A DNA stretch of 50,258 nt from Burkholderiaceae bacterium (GCA_004322085.1 SCRR01000295.1:1-50258), one strand, 5' to 3'; counted from the first letter of the stretch, positions 1 to 8,461 are shown. Notes: generated by a model not told the origin, from the sequence alone. Program-made: numbers and translations.

Positions 1-711
1 GAACAAGCGCCCGTAGCCGGGCGAGGCCGGGTCCTGCCCTGCCAGCTTCATCACGTCCCAGAAGCCCGCCGGCGAACTCGATGTGGCCGGCCGCCCCAGC
101 CTGGCCTCCAGCGGCCCGATGACGTCCAGCGTCAATAGGCCGCCGCAGGAAATGAAGACGCCGTCGGCCGAGGGGTCTTGCCGGTAGACCGATTCCGACA
201 GGTCCAGCAGGGTTTGCGGCGCCACCGCATGCGTCTCTTTCACGCCCGTGAGCGACAGGCCCTGGATCGCCGTGACCTCGAAACCGGCGTGGGTCAGGTA
301 GTCCACCAGGCGATCGTTCAACTGGTCGATGTAAGAAGTCGCCACCGCCACCCGGCGCATCGAGAGCGCGCGCAGCGCCGCAACGATGGCGTGGCTCATC
401 GTGGTGCATGGCACGCCTGTGGCCTCCTGCATAGCGGCACGCAAATCCTCGGTGAACGCGGCCCCGCGGTAGAAGCTTATGGACGTGCCCATCAGCGAGA
501 TTGCCTGCGCACCGGCGTCGCGCAGCTCCCGTGCCCGGTCGAGCACGGTGTCGATGACAGGGTTGAAGCCGGTCGGTGAAACGGCGCTGATACCCAGCCC
601 GCGCGTCAGAAAGCGCACGCGTTCGCCGTATAACACTTCACCGTCAGACGGCGTCTCGCCAGCCGCAGGGGGAACAATCAAACCAATCGTTGGGAAGGCA
701 TAAGCGTTCAT
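1..711 (-). CDS. Arylmalonate decarboxylase homologue (partial, C-terminus cut by window edge)
   Basis: The 237 codons visible read from ATG at 711 to the window edge. The protein closely follows, from memory, the Bordetella bronchiseptica arylmalonate decarboxylase (about 240 aa), so only a few C-terminal residues are missing. Family landmarks are the N-terminal TIGLIVPPAAG, the dioxyanion-hole segment LMGTSISFYRG (Gly75), Tyr127 in SYID, and Cys189 in ISCGGLLT. A glycine at the first site and a cysteine only at the second is the decarboxylase pattern; Asp/Glu racemases and maleate isomerases have cysteine at both. The known reaction is cofactor-free decarboxylation of alpha-aryl malonates to chiral acids in the cytoplasm. 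The start lies 15 bp after the stop of the upstream solute-binding protein gene, so the two are probably cotranscribed. The natural substrate is unknown. Confidence 0.85.
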   Translation of the reverse strand, partial: MNAYAFPTIGLIVPPAAGETPSDGEVLYGERVRFLTRGLGISAVSPTGFNPVIDTVLDRARELRDAGAQAISLMGTSISFYRGAAFTEDLRAAMQEATGVPCTTMSHAIVAALRALSMRRVAVATSYIDQLNDRLVDYLTHAGFEVTAIQGLSLTGVKETHAVAPQTLLDLSESVYRQDPSADGVFISCGGLLTLDVIGPLEARLGRPATSSSPAGFWDVMKLAGQDPASPGYGRLF

Positions 712-726
712 GAGCAGAGTTCTCGA

Positions 727-1710
727 TTATTGAGGCGCGATCTTCAGTTTCCTGACGATCCCACCCCATGCCGCCGATTCGTGGCGCAGGTCGACGGCGA
801 GCGGTCCGGCCGCCATATACGCCGGCACACCACCTAACAGCGCGGCGGCTTTGGCAGCCAGGTCGGGGCTGGCCAATACGGTGTGTACCGCATCGCTGAG
901 CCGCTCAATCACTGATGCGGGAGTACCGGCAGGTGCCAGCAGGAACAATTTAGGGGACACATTGAATCCGGGTATGACCTCCGATAGCGGCGGAATATTC
1001 TCGGCGCCGGCGATTTTTACCGGACTCATCAGGGCCATCGCGCGCAACTGGCCGGCCTTGACCTGCGCAATCCCGGACGCGACGCTGACGACACCTATGG
1101 GTACCTGGTCGCTAATTACGGCGGGCACAATCGCGGCCGCGCCTTGGTAGGGAATGTGTACGACAGAAGCATGAATCTGGCTGGTGAACATTTCGAAGCC
1201 GAGATGCTGGAGGCTACCGACCCCCGGCGATGCAAACGAGTACTTCCCTGGATTGGCTTGTAGCAGGGCCACAAACTCCTTGGGCGTCTTGGCTGGGAAG
1301 TCATTGTTGGTCACGACCATGAGCGGCAAATTGAACACCGACGCTACCGGCGCAAAGCTCTTGATCGGATCAAAGGTCATGTGCGAGTGCAGATACGGAG
1401 CGACCAGCAGCCCGCTTTCGCCCAGCAGCAGCGTGTAACCGTCGGGCGTGGCCTTGGCCACAACATCGCCAGCAATCAGGCCGGCGGCACCGGCACGGTT
1501 TTCAACTACAACCTGCTGGCCGAGCAGCGCTGACAGGCGCGGCGCCAACATGCGAGCCGCCGTATCCATTCCACCGCCTGCCGAATAGCCTACAAGCAGT
1601 TCGATCGACCTGGTGGGATAGGTCTGTGCCTGTGCACCAGCACAGGCCAACCCCAGGAACGTGGCCAGCAGCAGGCTGCGGCGGCAAATTGCGCGGTACG
1701 TCGATTTCAC
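727..1710 (-). CDS. Bug/TctC family tripartite tricarboxylate transporter solute-binding protein
   Basis: A 327 aa protein with a Sec signal peptide (basic MKSTYRAICRR, hydrophobic core, cleavage near AQA, about residue 28). The mature part has the Bug fold signatures: YPTRSIELLVGYSAGGGMD at the start, VVENRAGAAG, and the ATPDGYTLL segment. Such periplasmic proteins bind small carboxylates and amides; many in Burkholderiales are orphans without TctA/TctB next to them, as here. It lies between an enolase-superfamily gene and an arylmalonate decarboxylase gene on the same strand, so a malonate or another aryl or alkyl carboxylate ligand is a reasonable guess. The ligand cannot be read from the sequence. 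Confidence 0.9.
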   Translation of the reverse strand: MKSTYRAICRRSLLLATFLGLACAGAQAQTYPTRSIELLVGYSAGGGMDTAARMLAPRLSALLGQQVVVENRAGAAGLIAGDVVAKATPDGYTLLLGESGLLVAPYLHSHMTFDPIKSFAPVASVFNLPLMVVTNNDFPAKTPKEFVALLQANPGKYSFASPGVGSLQHLGFEMFTSQIHASVVHIPYQGAAAIVPAVISDQVPIGVVSVASGIAQVKAGQLRAMALMSPVKIAGAENIPPLSEVIPGFNVSPKLFLLAPAGTPASVIERLSDAVHTVLASPDLAAKAAALLGGVPAYMAAGPLAVDLRHESAAWGGIVRKLKIAPQ

Positions 1711-1758
1711 TCAATGTCTCCGGTTGGTTATTCTTGAAGCCCGAGGCCGACTCGCGCG

Positions 1759-2913
1759 TCAGGCCTTGCCCACGCCACGCGAGAGCGGCCGCCGGGCGAG
1801 TTCCACAATGCGCTCGCGGTTCGGTGCAAAGCCCAGGCCCGGCAGATCGGGCAGGGTCAGGATGCCGTTCTGCGGCTCGGGCAGCCCGTCGAACACCTGC
1901 TTGCAGCACTCGACCGCGACCGCGTGGTATTCCACCAGCGAGCCATTGGCCAGCCCCGCATGCAGATGCATGTTGTGGTGCGGCCAGGCTCCACCGTTGG
2001 CAAACTGGGTATTGAAGGCGGCGGCCATGCCGGCAATGCGCACGCACTGCGTGAAGCCGCCGCTGATGCACGCATTGGGTTGCACCACGTCCACCGCCTG
2101 CGCCACCAACAGGTCCCGGAAGCGGCTGGCAAGCCCTTCGTTCTGGCCCGCGGCCAGCGGGATCGAGGTCTTGGCGCGCAGCCTGGCCAGATTGGGAATG
2201 TCGTTTTGCGCGACGGGCTCTTCGAAGAAGGTGATGCCGTAGGGTTCGACGCGCTGCGCAAGCGTCAGCGCATGGACATAGTCTAGGCTGCAGTTGGCAT
2301 CAATGAATATCTGCACTTCGGGGCCAACGGCTTCGCGCACGGCCCGGATGCGCCGCACGTCCTCGGCGATCACGTCGACCAGGGAGCGTGGCTCGTCGCG
2401 CCGCTGCAGGCCATGGTGGCCCACCGTCATCTTCAGGCGCTTGAAGCCGCGTTCGACCCAGCTTTGGGCGGCCGCGGCGAGTTCATCGCGCTCAAAGAAC
2501 GCAAAGCCGAACGTCGCATAGACCGGCACCTGTGCGCGCGCGCCGCCCAGCAGGCGCCAGCAGGGTTGGCCCAGGGCCCTCCCCTTGAGGTCCCACAGCG
2601 CCAGGTCGATGGCCGCCATCGCGTGGCTGGCGTAGCCGGACTGCCCGCGCGGCGTCAGCAGCCAATACAGCTTGTCCCACAACTGCTCGTGCCGCAGCGG
2701 GTCAGCGCCGATCAAGGCGTGCGACGCGACATCGTTGACGATGGTGCCGACCACCTCCTCTTCGGTGATGGCTGTCATGCCAGTGCCGATCAAGCCGGTG
2801 TCGGTTTCGATATCCACCAGGCACAAGGACAGCGATGTGGTCTTGGTCCGGCCCGAGATGCTCACCGAGACCGGCAGATTCAGGGGCGTTGCATGGACGC
2901 GGGTAATTTTCAT
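1759..2913 (-). CDS. Enolase-superfamily (mandelate racemase/muconate lactonizing-like) protein with altered catalytic residues
   Basis: ATG at 2913 gives 384 aa beginning MKITRVHATPLNLPV, the normal N-terminus of the mandelate racemase subgroup; the longer reading to 2988 has no family-like residues. The capping domain is about residues 1-125 and the barrel 130-370. Visible metal-ligand positions are Asp205 (FIDAN) and Glu231 (FFEEP), but the third ligand position, usually Glu in a GEN motif, is Gln257 in AAGQNEG. In the KxK motif the second lysine is Thr163 (LKMTVG). Asp275 with a histidine from the WPHHNMHLH segment (312-318) could form the general-base dyad. It lies between the LysR gene and the Bug gene. 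Dehydratase, racemase or cycloisomerase activity are all possible. Confidence 0.85.
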   Translation of the reverse strand: MKITRVHATPLNLPVSVSISGRTKTTSLSLCLVDIETDTGLIGTGMTAITEEEVVGTIVNDVASHALIGADPLRHEQLWDKLYWLLTPRGQSGYASHAMAAIDLALWDLKGRALGQPCWRLLGGARAQVPVYATFGFAFFERDELAAAAQSWVERGFKRLKMTVGHHGLQRRDEPRSLVDVIAEDVRRIRAVREAVGPEVQIFIDANCSLDYVHALTLAQRVEPYGITFFEEPVAQNDIPNLARLRAKTSIPLAAGQNEGLASRFRDLLVAQAVDVVQPNACISGGFTQCVRIAGMAAAFNTQFANGGAWPHHNMHLHAGLANGSLVEYHAVAVECCKQVFDGLPEPQNGILTLPDLPGLGFAPNRERIVELARRPLSRGVGKA

Positions 2914-3049
2914 GGTGCCTGGCAGGGCCCGTTCCGGGCGTTGTCCCTGAAACCGGAGTGTAGGAAGTGCGCTCCCGTGCGGCAACAACGCAGACCGAAG
3001 GCCGCTTTCGCCCCGCGCGAAGGTCGGCGCCGGGAAAGCACGAATGGAA

Positions 3050-3949
3050 TCAGCGCGGGGGCGTCTGGAGCAGCGCCTCGATCAGCGAACGCGCCGCCGC
3101 CGACGGATTGACTCCCTCGCGCGTGACGAGTCGATGCGTGCGCACGGTCCATGGATCACTCAACGGCACCGCCACAATGGGCAGATGAGCCAACTGGGGC
3201 GTCACCGCCTGCAGCGGCAGCACGCCCAGCCCCAGCCCGCTCGCCACCATGCGGCAAACCGCGTCGAAGCTGCGCATCTGCATCCGGATTTTGATGGTCT
3301 GGCCGATCAAGGCCGCAGCCGACATCAATCGGCCGGAGATCGCGTTGCCATCCATCAGGCAAACGAAATCTTCGTCCAGCAACTCATGCAGTGCGGCTTG
3401 CTGTACCTGCGCCAGCCGGTGCGCGCGCGGCACGATAAGCACCAGTTGGTCGGAGAACAGATCTTGAAACCGCAGGCCTTGCAGCGGGTGGGCGATGTCC
3501 ACAATCCCCAGATCGGCGCGCCCGTCCAGCAGGGCCAGCGGAATCTCGGGGCTGCTGTGCTCCTCCAGGTCGATCCGGATCAGCGGGTGGCTGTGCATGA
3601 AGCGCTCCAACCGCTCGGGCAGGACTTCGAGGATGGCCGAGGCATTCGCGAGCACCCGGATGTGGCCCTGCAGCCCCAGGCTGTAGTCGCGCAAATCAAT
3701 GGTCAAACGGTCGGCATCGGCCAGCAGTTCGCGGCCGCGCTGCGCCAACATGTGCCCGGTGGGCGTGACCGTCACACCGCGCGACGAGCGTTCGAAGATG
3801 CGTATGCCCAGCGTGGCTTCCAGCGCCGAAATCCGTGCACTCGCCGCACCCAGCGCCAGATTCATCCGGTCGCTTCCGGCGCTGATGGAACCACTGTCGG
3901 CGACAGCAACGATGACGCGCAAGGTGATCAGATCAATAGGTTCGCTCAT
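3050..3949 (-). CDS. LysR-family transcriptional regulator
   Basis: A 299 aa protein if started at the ATG at 3949 (MSEPIDLITLR); a GTG at 3985 would add 12 residues. The N-terminal winged helix-turn-helix (about residues 5-65) has the usual LysR features: a single-copy scanning helix with SISAGSDRMNLALGAASARISALE and the FERSSRGVTVTPTG wing. The rest is the periplasmic-binding-like effector domain. The gene has the same orientation as the enolase-superfamily, Bug and arylmalonate decarboxylase genes downstream (136 bp gap), so it is the likely regulator of that unit. Divergent placement is more usual for this family. The effector is unknown. Confidence 0.92.
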   Translation of the reverse strand: MSEPIDLITLRVIVAVADSGSISAGSDRMNLALGAASARISALEATLGIRIFERSSRGVTVTPTGHMLAQRGRELLADADRLTIDLRDYSLGLQGHIRVLANASAILEVLPERLERFMHSHPLIRIDLEEHSSPEIPLALLDGRADLGIVDIAHPLQGLRFQDLFSDQLVLIVPRAHRLAQVQQAALHELLDEDFVCLMDGNAISGRLMSAAALIGQTIKIRMQMRSFDAVCRMVASGLGLGVLPLQAVTPQLAHLPIVAVPLSDPWTVRTHRLVTREGVNPSAAARSLIEALLQTPPR

Positions 3950-4028
3950 GACGGATTGGAGCAGGTCTGGAGTCTGAAACGACACACAGGCATTGATCCT
4001 GAAAGGTCGATTCTACGAACAGGAATAA

Positions 4029-4045
4029 CCGTTTCAGAGAAACGG
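4029..4045. terminator. Short perfect hairpin after the pobA-like gene
   Basis: CCGTTTC, loop AGA, GAAACGG gives a 7 bp perfect stem in the 129 bp gap between the stop of the pobA-like gene (4079, minus) and the LysR start (3949, minus). There is no long T-tract, so it may be a weak terminator or a regulator-binding palindrome. Confidence 0.4.
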
Positions 4046-4078
4046 CCTCAGCGCAACCGAATTCTTCGTCGATAGCGC

Positions 4079-5251
4079 TCAATTGAGGCCGCAAAAATTC
4101 TCGGCGATGGTGGTTTGAGCGGCGACGGATTGCGAGATGTATTCAAGCTCGGCGAGTTGCATTTGCCGGTTGAATGGGTTGTCCGAAAACCTGTGCGTCA
4201 GATTCGTCATCCACCAGGAGAACCGTACGGCCTTCCAGACGCGTGCCAACGAGTCATCGGAATAGCTGTCGAGCAGGCCAAGGTCATGGCCACCGGCATA
4301 GTATTGGCGCAGGCCCAGGTACAAGCGTCTGGCGTCGGCCACGGCCATGTTCAGACCCTTGGCCCCGGTGGGGGGGACGATGTGCGCCGCATCGCCCGCC
4401 AGGAACATGCGTCCGAAACGCATCGGTGCGCTAACAGAGCTGCGCAGCGGAGTGATGCTCATTTCCAGCGCCGGGCCAGCGACGAGCTTGTGGGCCAGCG
4501 ATTCAGGCAGGCGGCGACGGTATTCTGCCCAGAACCGATCCGCGTCCCAGTGCTTGAGTTCTTCACCTTCGGGCACCTGAAAGTAATAGCGACTGCGGGT
4601 CTTGGAGCGCAGGCTGCACATGAGAAAGCCATCGATATGGTTGATCCACGCGACTTGCTCGGAGATTGGCGGAACATCGGCGAGGATCGCTAGCCAGCCA
4701 AAGGGGAATGCGTATTTGTAAGTCTGGACCTGTTCGCGCGGGACGCTTTTGCGAGAAACGCCATGATGGCCATCACAACCGGCGATGAAGTCGCAGTCGA
4801 TGCGGTAGCGCTTGCCGTCCTTTTCGTACGTGACCCAGGGGCGCGCCGTGTCGAAGTCGTGCACCTGGGTATCGCTGACCTCGTAATGGGTGATTCCGCC
4901 TCTGGTGTTGCGGGCATCCATGAGGTCGCGCGTGATCTTGGTCTGGCCGTAGACACGCGTGATCTTGTTGACCAAGGCAAAGTCGATGTGAAGGGCGCGG
5001 TCTTCCCACATGAGGTCGAAGCCGGACATGGGCAGACTCTCGCGCTCCATGCGCTCGCTCACACCGGCCTCCTCCAGTGCCCGTACCGTGGGCTCCTCAA
5101 GCACGCCGGCGCGCACTCGGCTGCGAACGTAATCGGCGCTACGCAGCTCCACGATGACGTGGTCAATACCCTGCTTGAGCAACAGCTGGCCGAGCAGCAG
5201 GCCGGCGGGGCCTGCCCCGATGATGACGACTTGAGTATGGCTTGTTTCCAC
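4079..5251 (-). CDS. PobA-like flavin-dependent aromatic hydroxylase, variant active site
   Basis: A 390 aa group A FAD monooxygenase that aligns along its length with 4-hydroxybenzoate 3-monooxygenase. Dinucleotide-binding IIGAGPAGLL is at 10-19 and the FAD GD motif MFLAGDAAHIVPPTG at 282-296. Substrate carboxylate contacts equivalent to PobA Ser212, Arg214 and Tyr222 are kept (Ser213, Arg215, Tyr223). The two tyrosines that deprotonate the phenol in PobA are not: Tyr201 is Trp202 (AWINH) and Tyr385 is Phe386 (IAENFCGL). The usual reaction is NADPH-dependent ortho-hydroxylation of 4-hydroxybenzoate to protocatechuate. The gene is 13 bp after the LigB-type gene in the same operon, so the product is presumably handed to, or made from, the dioxygenase substrate. 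The changed relay makes the substrate assignment uncertain. Confidence 0.85.
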   Translation of the reverse strand: METSHTQVVIIGAGPAGLLLGQLLLKQGIDHVIVELRSADYVRSRVRAGVLEEPTVRALEEAGVSERMERESLPMSGFDLMWEDRALHIDFALVNKITRVYGQTKITRDLMDARNTRGGITHYEVSDTQVHDFDTARPWVTYEKDGKRYRIDCDFIAGCDGHHGVSRKSVPREQVQTYKYAFPFGWLAILADVPPISEQVAWINHIDGFLMCSLRSKTRSRYYFQVPEGEELKHWDADRFWAEYRRRLPESLAHKLVAGPALEMSITPLRSSVSAPMRFGRMFLAGDAAHIVPPTGAKGLNMAVADARRLYLGLRQYYAGGHDLGLLDSYSDDSLARVWKAVRFSWWMTNLTHRFSDNPFNRQMQLAELEYISQSVAAQTTIAENFCGLN

Positions 5252-5264
5252 CTGACGAGGCTCC

Positions 5265-6107
5265 TCACGGTTCCTGGAACGTGATCAGGCCCATGCCGGT
5301 TGTCATGGGGCCGTAGTAATTTCGATGGACGCGTTGCACCGCGCTGGACAGTGCGCCGCGCATGACCAGCCACATGATCAGTTCGATACCCTCGGCGCCG
5401 GTTTGCTCCATAAGTTCCTGGTGCGTCATTCGTGTGAGACTCCGGGGATCGTGTTCGATCCGATCGAGGAAATCCTCGTCGAACTTGCGGTTCATGGCGC
5501 CGAAGCGCTTGCCCTGCAATTGGTGCGACATGCCACCGGTGCCCAGGATGACGACGCGCAGGTCGCGGGGATCGGACTCGACCGCTCGGCGGATAGCCTG
5601 GCCCAGTTTGAAGCAGCGTTGCGCGGTGGGCAGCGGATGCAGCAGGACATTGACAGCCAACGGCACGGCCGCGACGGGCCAATCCGGGGTGGGGTCAAAG
5701 CACAGATGCATGGGGACCAGGAAGCCATGCTCGACGGCCATTTCCTGGCATATGGTCAAGTCGAACTCGTCGTAGACCAGAGACTCGCATAGATGGCGCG
5801 AGAACTCGAAATCCCCTTTGATGCGTGGCAGCGGGCGTACCCCCATACCCTCGTCGGCGACAGCGTATTGATCGGCGCATCCCAGAGCGAAAGTGGGGTA
5901 CTTGTCAAAGAAAAAGTCCGCACCGTGGTCGTTGTAGACCACGATGGCGATATCGGGTTTGAGTCCCGTCAGCCAATCGCGCACGGGGACATAGGCGTCG
6001 AACAGGGGCTTCCAGTCGGGCGTGTCCTGGGCTCCGCGGTCATATGCGCCGCCGATCGACGGGACATGCGAGGTGCCGATACCGGCTATGATTTTTCCCA
6101 TGGTCAC
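5265..6107 (-). CDS. ligB: Extradiol ring-cleavage dioxygenase beta subunit, LigB type (protocatechuate 4,5-dioxygenase-like)
   Basis: A 280 aa class III extradiol dioxygenase catalytic subunit. Iron ligands expected from LigB are visible: His14 (GTSHVP), His61 (NDHGADFF) and a Glu in the EGIELIMW segment; the acid-base histidine is in GTGGMSHQL. It would cleave protocatechuate (or gallate) next to the diol at a non-heme Fe(II) centre, together with the alpha subunit encoded immediately upstream. The GTG at 6107 overlaps the alpha-subunit stop by 4 bp; an ATG at 6101 is an alternative, and the coupling is typical of a LigA-LigB pair. No downstream 4,5-cleavage pathway genes (LigC, LigI, LigJ, LigK) are in the window, so the pathway is finished elsewhere. 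Confidence 0.9.
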   Translation of the reverse strand: MTMGKIIAGIGTSHVPSIGGAYDRGAQDTPDWKPLFDAYVPVRDWLTGLKPDIAIVVYNDHGADFFFDKYPTFALGCADQYAVADEGMGVRPLPRIKGDFEFSRHLCESLVYDEFDLTICQEMAVEHGFLVPMHLCFDPTPDWPVAAVPLAVNVLLHPLPTAQRCFKLGQAIRRAVESDPRDLRVVILGTGGMSHQLQGKRFGAMNRKFDEDFLDRIEHDPRSLTRMTHQELMEQTGAEGIELIMWLVMRGALSSAVQRVHRNYYGPMTTGMGLITFQEP

Positions 6108-6466
6108 CGTGCTCCGTCGGCGTTGCGCGAAGCGAGAAAAGCCTCGAAGGTTTCTCCACGCATCTGTGCCCCCATGCGGTACAAGCCATGGCCCACCACA
6201 AATCCCAGCTTAAGCAAGTAGTAGATATTGCCGCCCGCCTCGTTCAGGCCGGCCCAGTCGCGGGCGCGCACCAGGCGCCGCTCCTCCTCACTCAGTCCAT
6301 GGCGCTCGAGGTAGGCTTCTTCGTCGGCTTGGAACGCATGGCGATTCGTCTCGCTGGTCAGCGAATCGCACATTTTGTTCAGGCGATACCCTTTGCGGGA
6401 TTCGTTCAGGTCAAAAATAATGGCGTCCGGGATGGGCCGATTTCGATCAATTTGTGACACTGCCAT
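6104..6466 (-). CDS. ligA: Protocatechuate 4,5-dioxygenase alpha subunit, LigA type
   Basis: A small helical subunit of 120 aa. The ATG at 6466 is chosen because GGTGGAG lies at the right distance before it; a GTG at 6478 would overlap that site. LigA-family features are the segment LNKMCDSLTSETNRHAF, the helix with LSEEERRLVRARDW, and GGNIYYLLKLGF. In LigAB the alpha chain covers the beta-chain active site and does not bind iron. The gene heads the minus-strand operon ligA-ligB-pobA and is divergent from an AraC-family regulator across about 140 bp. Confidence 0.9.
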   Translation of the reverse strand: MAVSQIDRNRPIPDAIIFDLNESRKGYRLNKMCDSLTSETNRHAFQADEEAYLERHGLSEEERRLVRARDWAGLNEAGGNIYYLLKLGFVVGHGLYRMGAQMRGETFEAFLASRNADGAR

Positions 6467-6607
6467 GCGACGCTCCACCTGGTAATGGTTTGTGTTTTCC
6501 GGCCCGATACAGATAAGCTTTAATCATCAACAACCGGTCGTTTATGGTCACCGTTTCACTCGTGGCTGCGAATGGACGAACGGGACCGATGCTGGTACTT
6601 TTCGGAC

Positions 6608-7510
6608 ATGGATTCTTCGATCCCGCTCTATTCCCTGTACGGCCAGATTGACACGGCGGCCGAGCTCCGTTTCCTGCACCTGGAATCCCTGGAGTCGCGC
6701 AATCGTGTCTATGACTGGAACATCCGACCGCATCGCCACCTTGACCTGTATCAGTTGATCTGGGTGGATAACGGGGGTGGCACCGTCATGCTCGACGAGC
6801 AGACACTGGCCTTGCAATCGCCCGTGCTGATCAGTATTCCGCCACCGATCGTGCACGGCTTCCAGTGGCGGCCCGATACCGACGGACTGATCCTGACCAT
6901 TGCAGAGAACTTTGTGGCAGATCTGGTACGCCAGTGTGGTGATCCGGCGATTGGCGCCTCAATGGACCAGTTACTGACCATCACGGGAGCCGTCGACCCA
7001 GGCAGTGTCGATCGCTTAAGGAGACTGTTCGGGACAATTCTGGATGAATATGTCCACAATCGCGTCTGCCGCAGCACCGCGATATCAGGCAGTGTCCTGA
7101 TGCTGTTTGCCGAGGTGGCGCGATTGCGACACTTGAGCCTGCAAAAGAGTTCAGTCCGGGACTCCGGGGGCCAAGCCCTCTATCGCCGGTTCAAGGAGGT
7201 GATCGAGGCCCATTACCGAGATAGATGGGGTGTGGCCGACTATGCGGCTGAACTGGCGACGACAGAGCGTAGCCTGCGGCGCCTGTGCCTGGGCATGGCA
7301 GGCCAGTCACCGATGAAGATCGTGCATCAGCGTGTCGTGCTGGAGGCCAAGCGCAAGCTGTTGTACACGGAAAAGACCATTGCCGAGGTCTGCTATGACC
7401 TGGGCTTTGACGACCCCGCGTACTTCACCAGGTTCTTTACCAGGATTGAGGACCAGACGCCGATGGAGTTTCGCCGGTTACGACATGTGACGTCTACTAA
7501 TGGGAGATGA
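6608..7510 (+). CDS. AraC-family transcriptional regulator (PobR-like position)
   Basis: A 300 aa protein from ATG 6608; an ATG at 6572 would add 12 residues, and neither has a clear ribosome-binding site. The N-terminal half is a cupin-like sensor (HRHLDLYQLIWVDNGGG). The C-terminal ~100 residues carry two helix-turn-helix motifs (WGVADYAAELATTERSLRRL and IAEVCYDLGFDDPAYFTRFF), the AraC signature. AraC-type PobR proteins activate pobA in several proteobacteria, and this gene is divergent from the ligA-ligB-pobA operon, so it is the likely activator with an aromatic acid as effector. The effector is inferred from position only. Confidence 0.88.
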   Translation: MDSSIPLYSLYGQIDTAAELRFLHLESLESRNRVYDWNIRPHRHLDLYQLIWVDNGGGTVMLDEQTLALQSPVLISIPPPIVHGFQWRPDTDGLILTIAENFVADLVRQCGDPAIGASMDQLLTITGAVDPGSVDRLRRLFGTILDEYVHNRVCRSTAISGSVLMLFAEVARLRHLSLQKSSVRDSGGQALYRRFKEVIEAHYRDRWGVADYAAELATTERSLRRLCLGMAGQSPMKIVHQRVVLEAKRKLLYTEKTIAEVCYDLGFDDPAYFTRFFTRIEDQTPMEFRRLRHVTSTNGR

Positions 7511-7659
7511 GGCCCCCCGGAAGGGACTCCCACCTCGTTTCCACGCGCAGCAAATCATTTAGCCATAAGCGTGCGCCCCCTCATGGCAGGGGCATCCTGG
7601 CCCGGGAAATCATCAACCATTAATCACCACCGTGAATAACAAAGATCATCAATATAAAG

Positions 7660-7688
7660 TTGAGTATACTAAGTATTAACCCTAATAT
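7660..7688 (+). promoter_or_regulatory. Sigma-70-type promoter
   Basis: TTGAGT at 7660-7665 and TAATAT at 7683-7688 with a 17 bp spacer, inside an unusually AT-rich stretch (about 7610-7700). It points at the gene at 7721, which also has AAGGGA a few bases before its ATG. The rest of the gap 7511-7659 shows only a small CCCCT/AGGGG stem at 7577-7592. Confidence 0.6.
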
Positions 7689-7720
7689 GACGGCATAAGC
7701 TTTCAAGAAGGGAAATCATC

Positions 7721-8287
7721 ATGACCAGCCTAGCTCATCCAGCCTATCCAGCGCAAGACCGTGCTCGTGTTGCGCGAATCGAATCCACACCCAGCACCGC
7801 ACGGCCCGCTCGCAAGGGCCTTGACAGCAGCAAGGGACTGGCGGCCATGCTGCTCGCCGCGGTGGTTGCCGCGTTACTCGTGGCCGCCAATCAGATGGTG
7901 GACAACTGGTCCGACGGCAACCTGCTGGCGGCCTGGGTCATTCTCTGGGCCGTCGGTTTCGCCGCCCTGGGTCTATGCGCCGGAACTGCCCGCAAGCTCG
8001 CGGTGCGCGCGGTGGCCGGGTTGGATGCCTGGTCGCAACGCGTGGCTCTCGCACGTGCCGACGCGCGCTATCTCGCACTGGCCAAGGAAGATCCGCGCAT
8101 CATGGCTGACCTGCAGCGCGCGCTGGACCAGCGCAGTGACGACCAGGTTCCGGTTGCGACGGCGGACGAGGCAGCGCCCGATCGCTACACGGGCTGGTTC
8201 TCGCACTACATGAACAAGGACGGGCGCGTGGATGAATACGAAACGCGGACACGCGCTGGCGGGGTCTGGCTGTCGCAGTCGTGGTAG
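7721..8287 (+). CDS. Hypothetical inner-membrane protein with two transmembrane segments
   Basis: A 188 aa protein not recognised. It has a cytosolic-looking polar N-terminus (about 38 residues), two hydrophobic helices (about 40-58 and 68-90) forming a hairpin, then a charged helical region and a conserved-looking aromatic C-terminus (RYTGWFSHYMNKDGR and GGVWLSQSW). A good promoter and ribosome-binding site support that it is real. It stands alone between the AraC regulator and a small exported protein on the same strand. No function can be proposed. Confidence 0.65.
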   Translation: MTSLAHPAYPAQDRARVARIESTPSTARPARKGLDSSKGLAAMLLAAVVAALLVAANQMVDNWSDGNLLAAWVILWAVGFAALGLCAGTARKLAVRAVAGLDAWSQRVALARADARYLALAKEDPRIMADLQRALDQRSDDQVPVATADEAAPDRYTGWFSHYMNKDGRVDEYETRTRAGGVWLSQSW

Positions 8288-8461
8288 CCGGCGGTCCCAG
8301 TGCGAGCCTGGGTTCGAGCTGGCAAGGCATCACTCATGTTCCAGGTGTTGAGCCCCTTTGTCCCTGAAAAGCAGTTGTAATTTCTTGTGCATACCTGCGC
8401 CGCCCGTGCGGCACGCCCGGCAGGATTAGCATGCAAGGGTCACCTTCATCGAGGGCCCACC

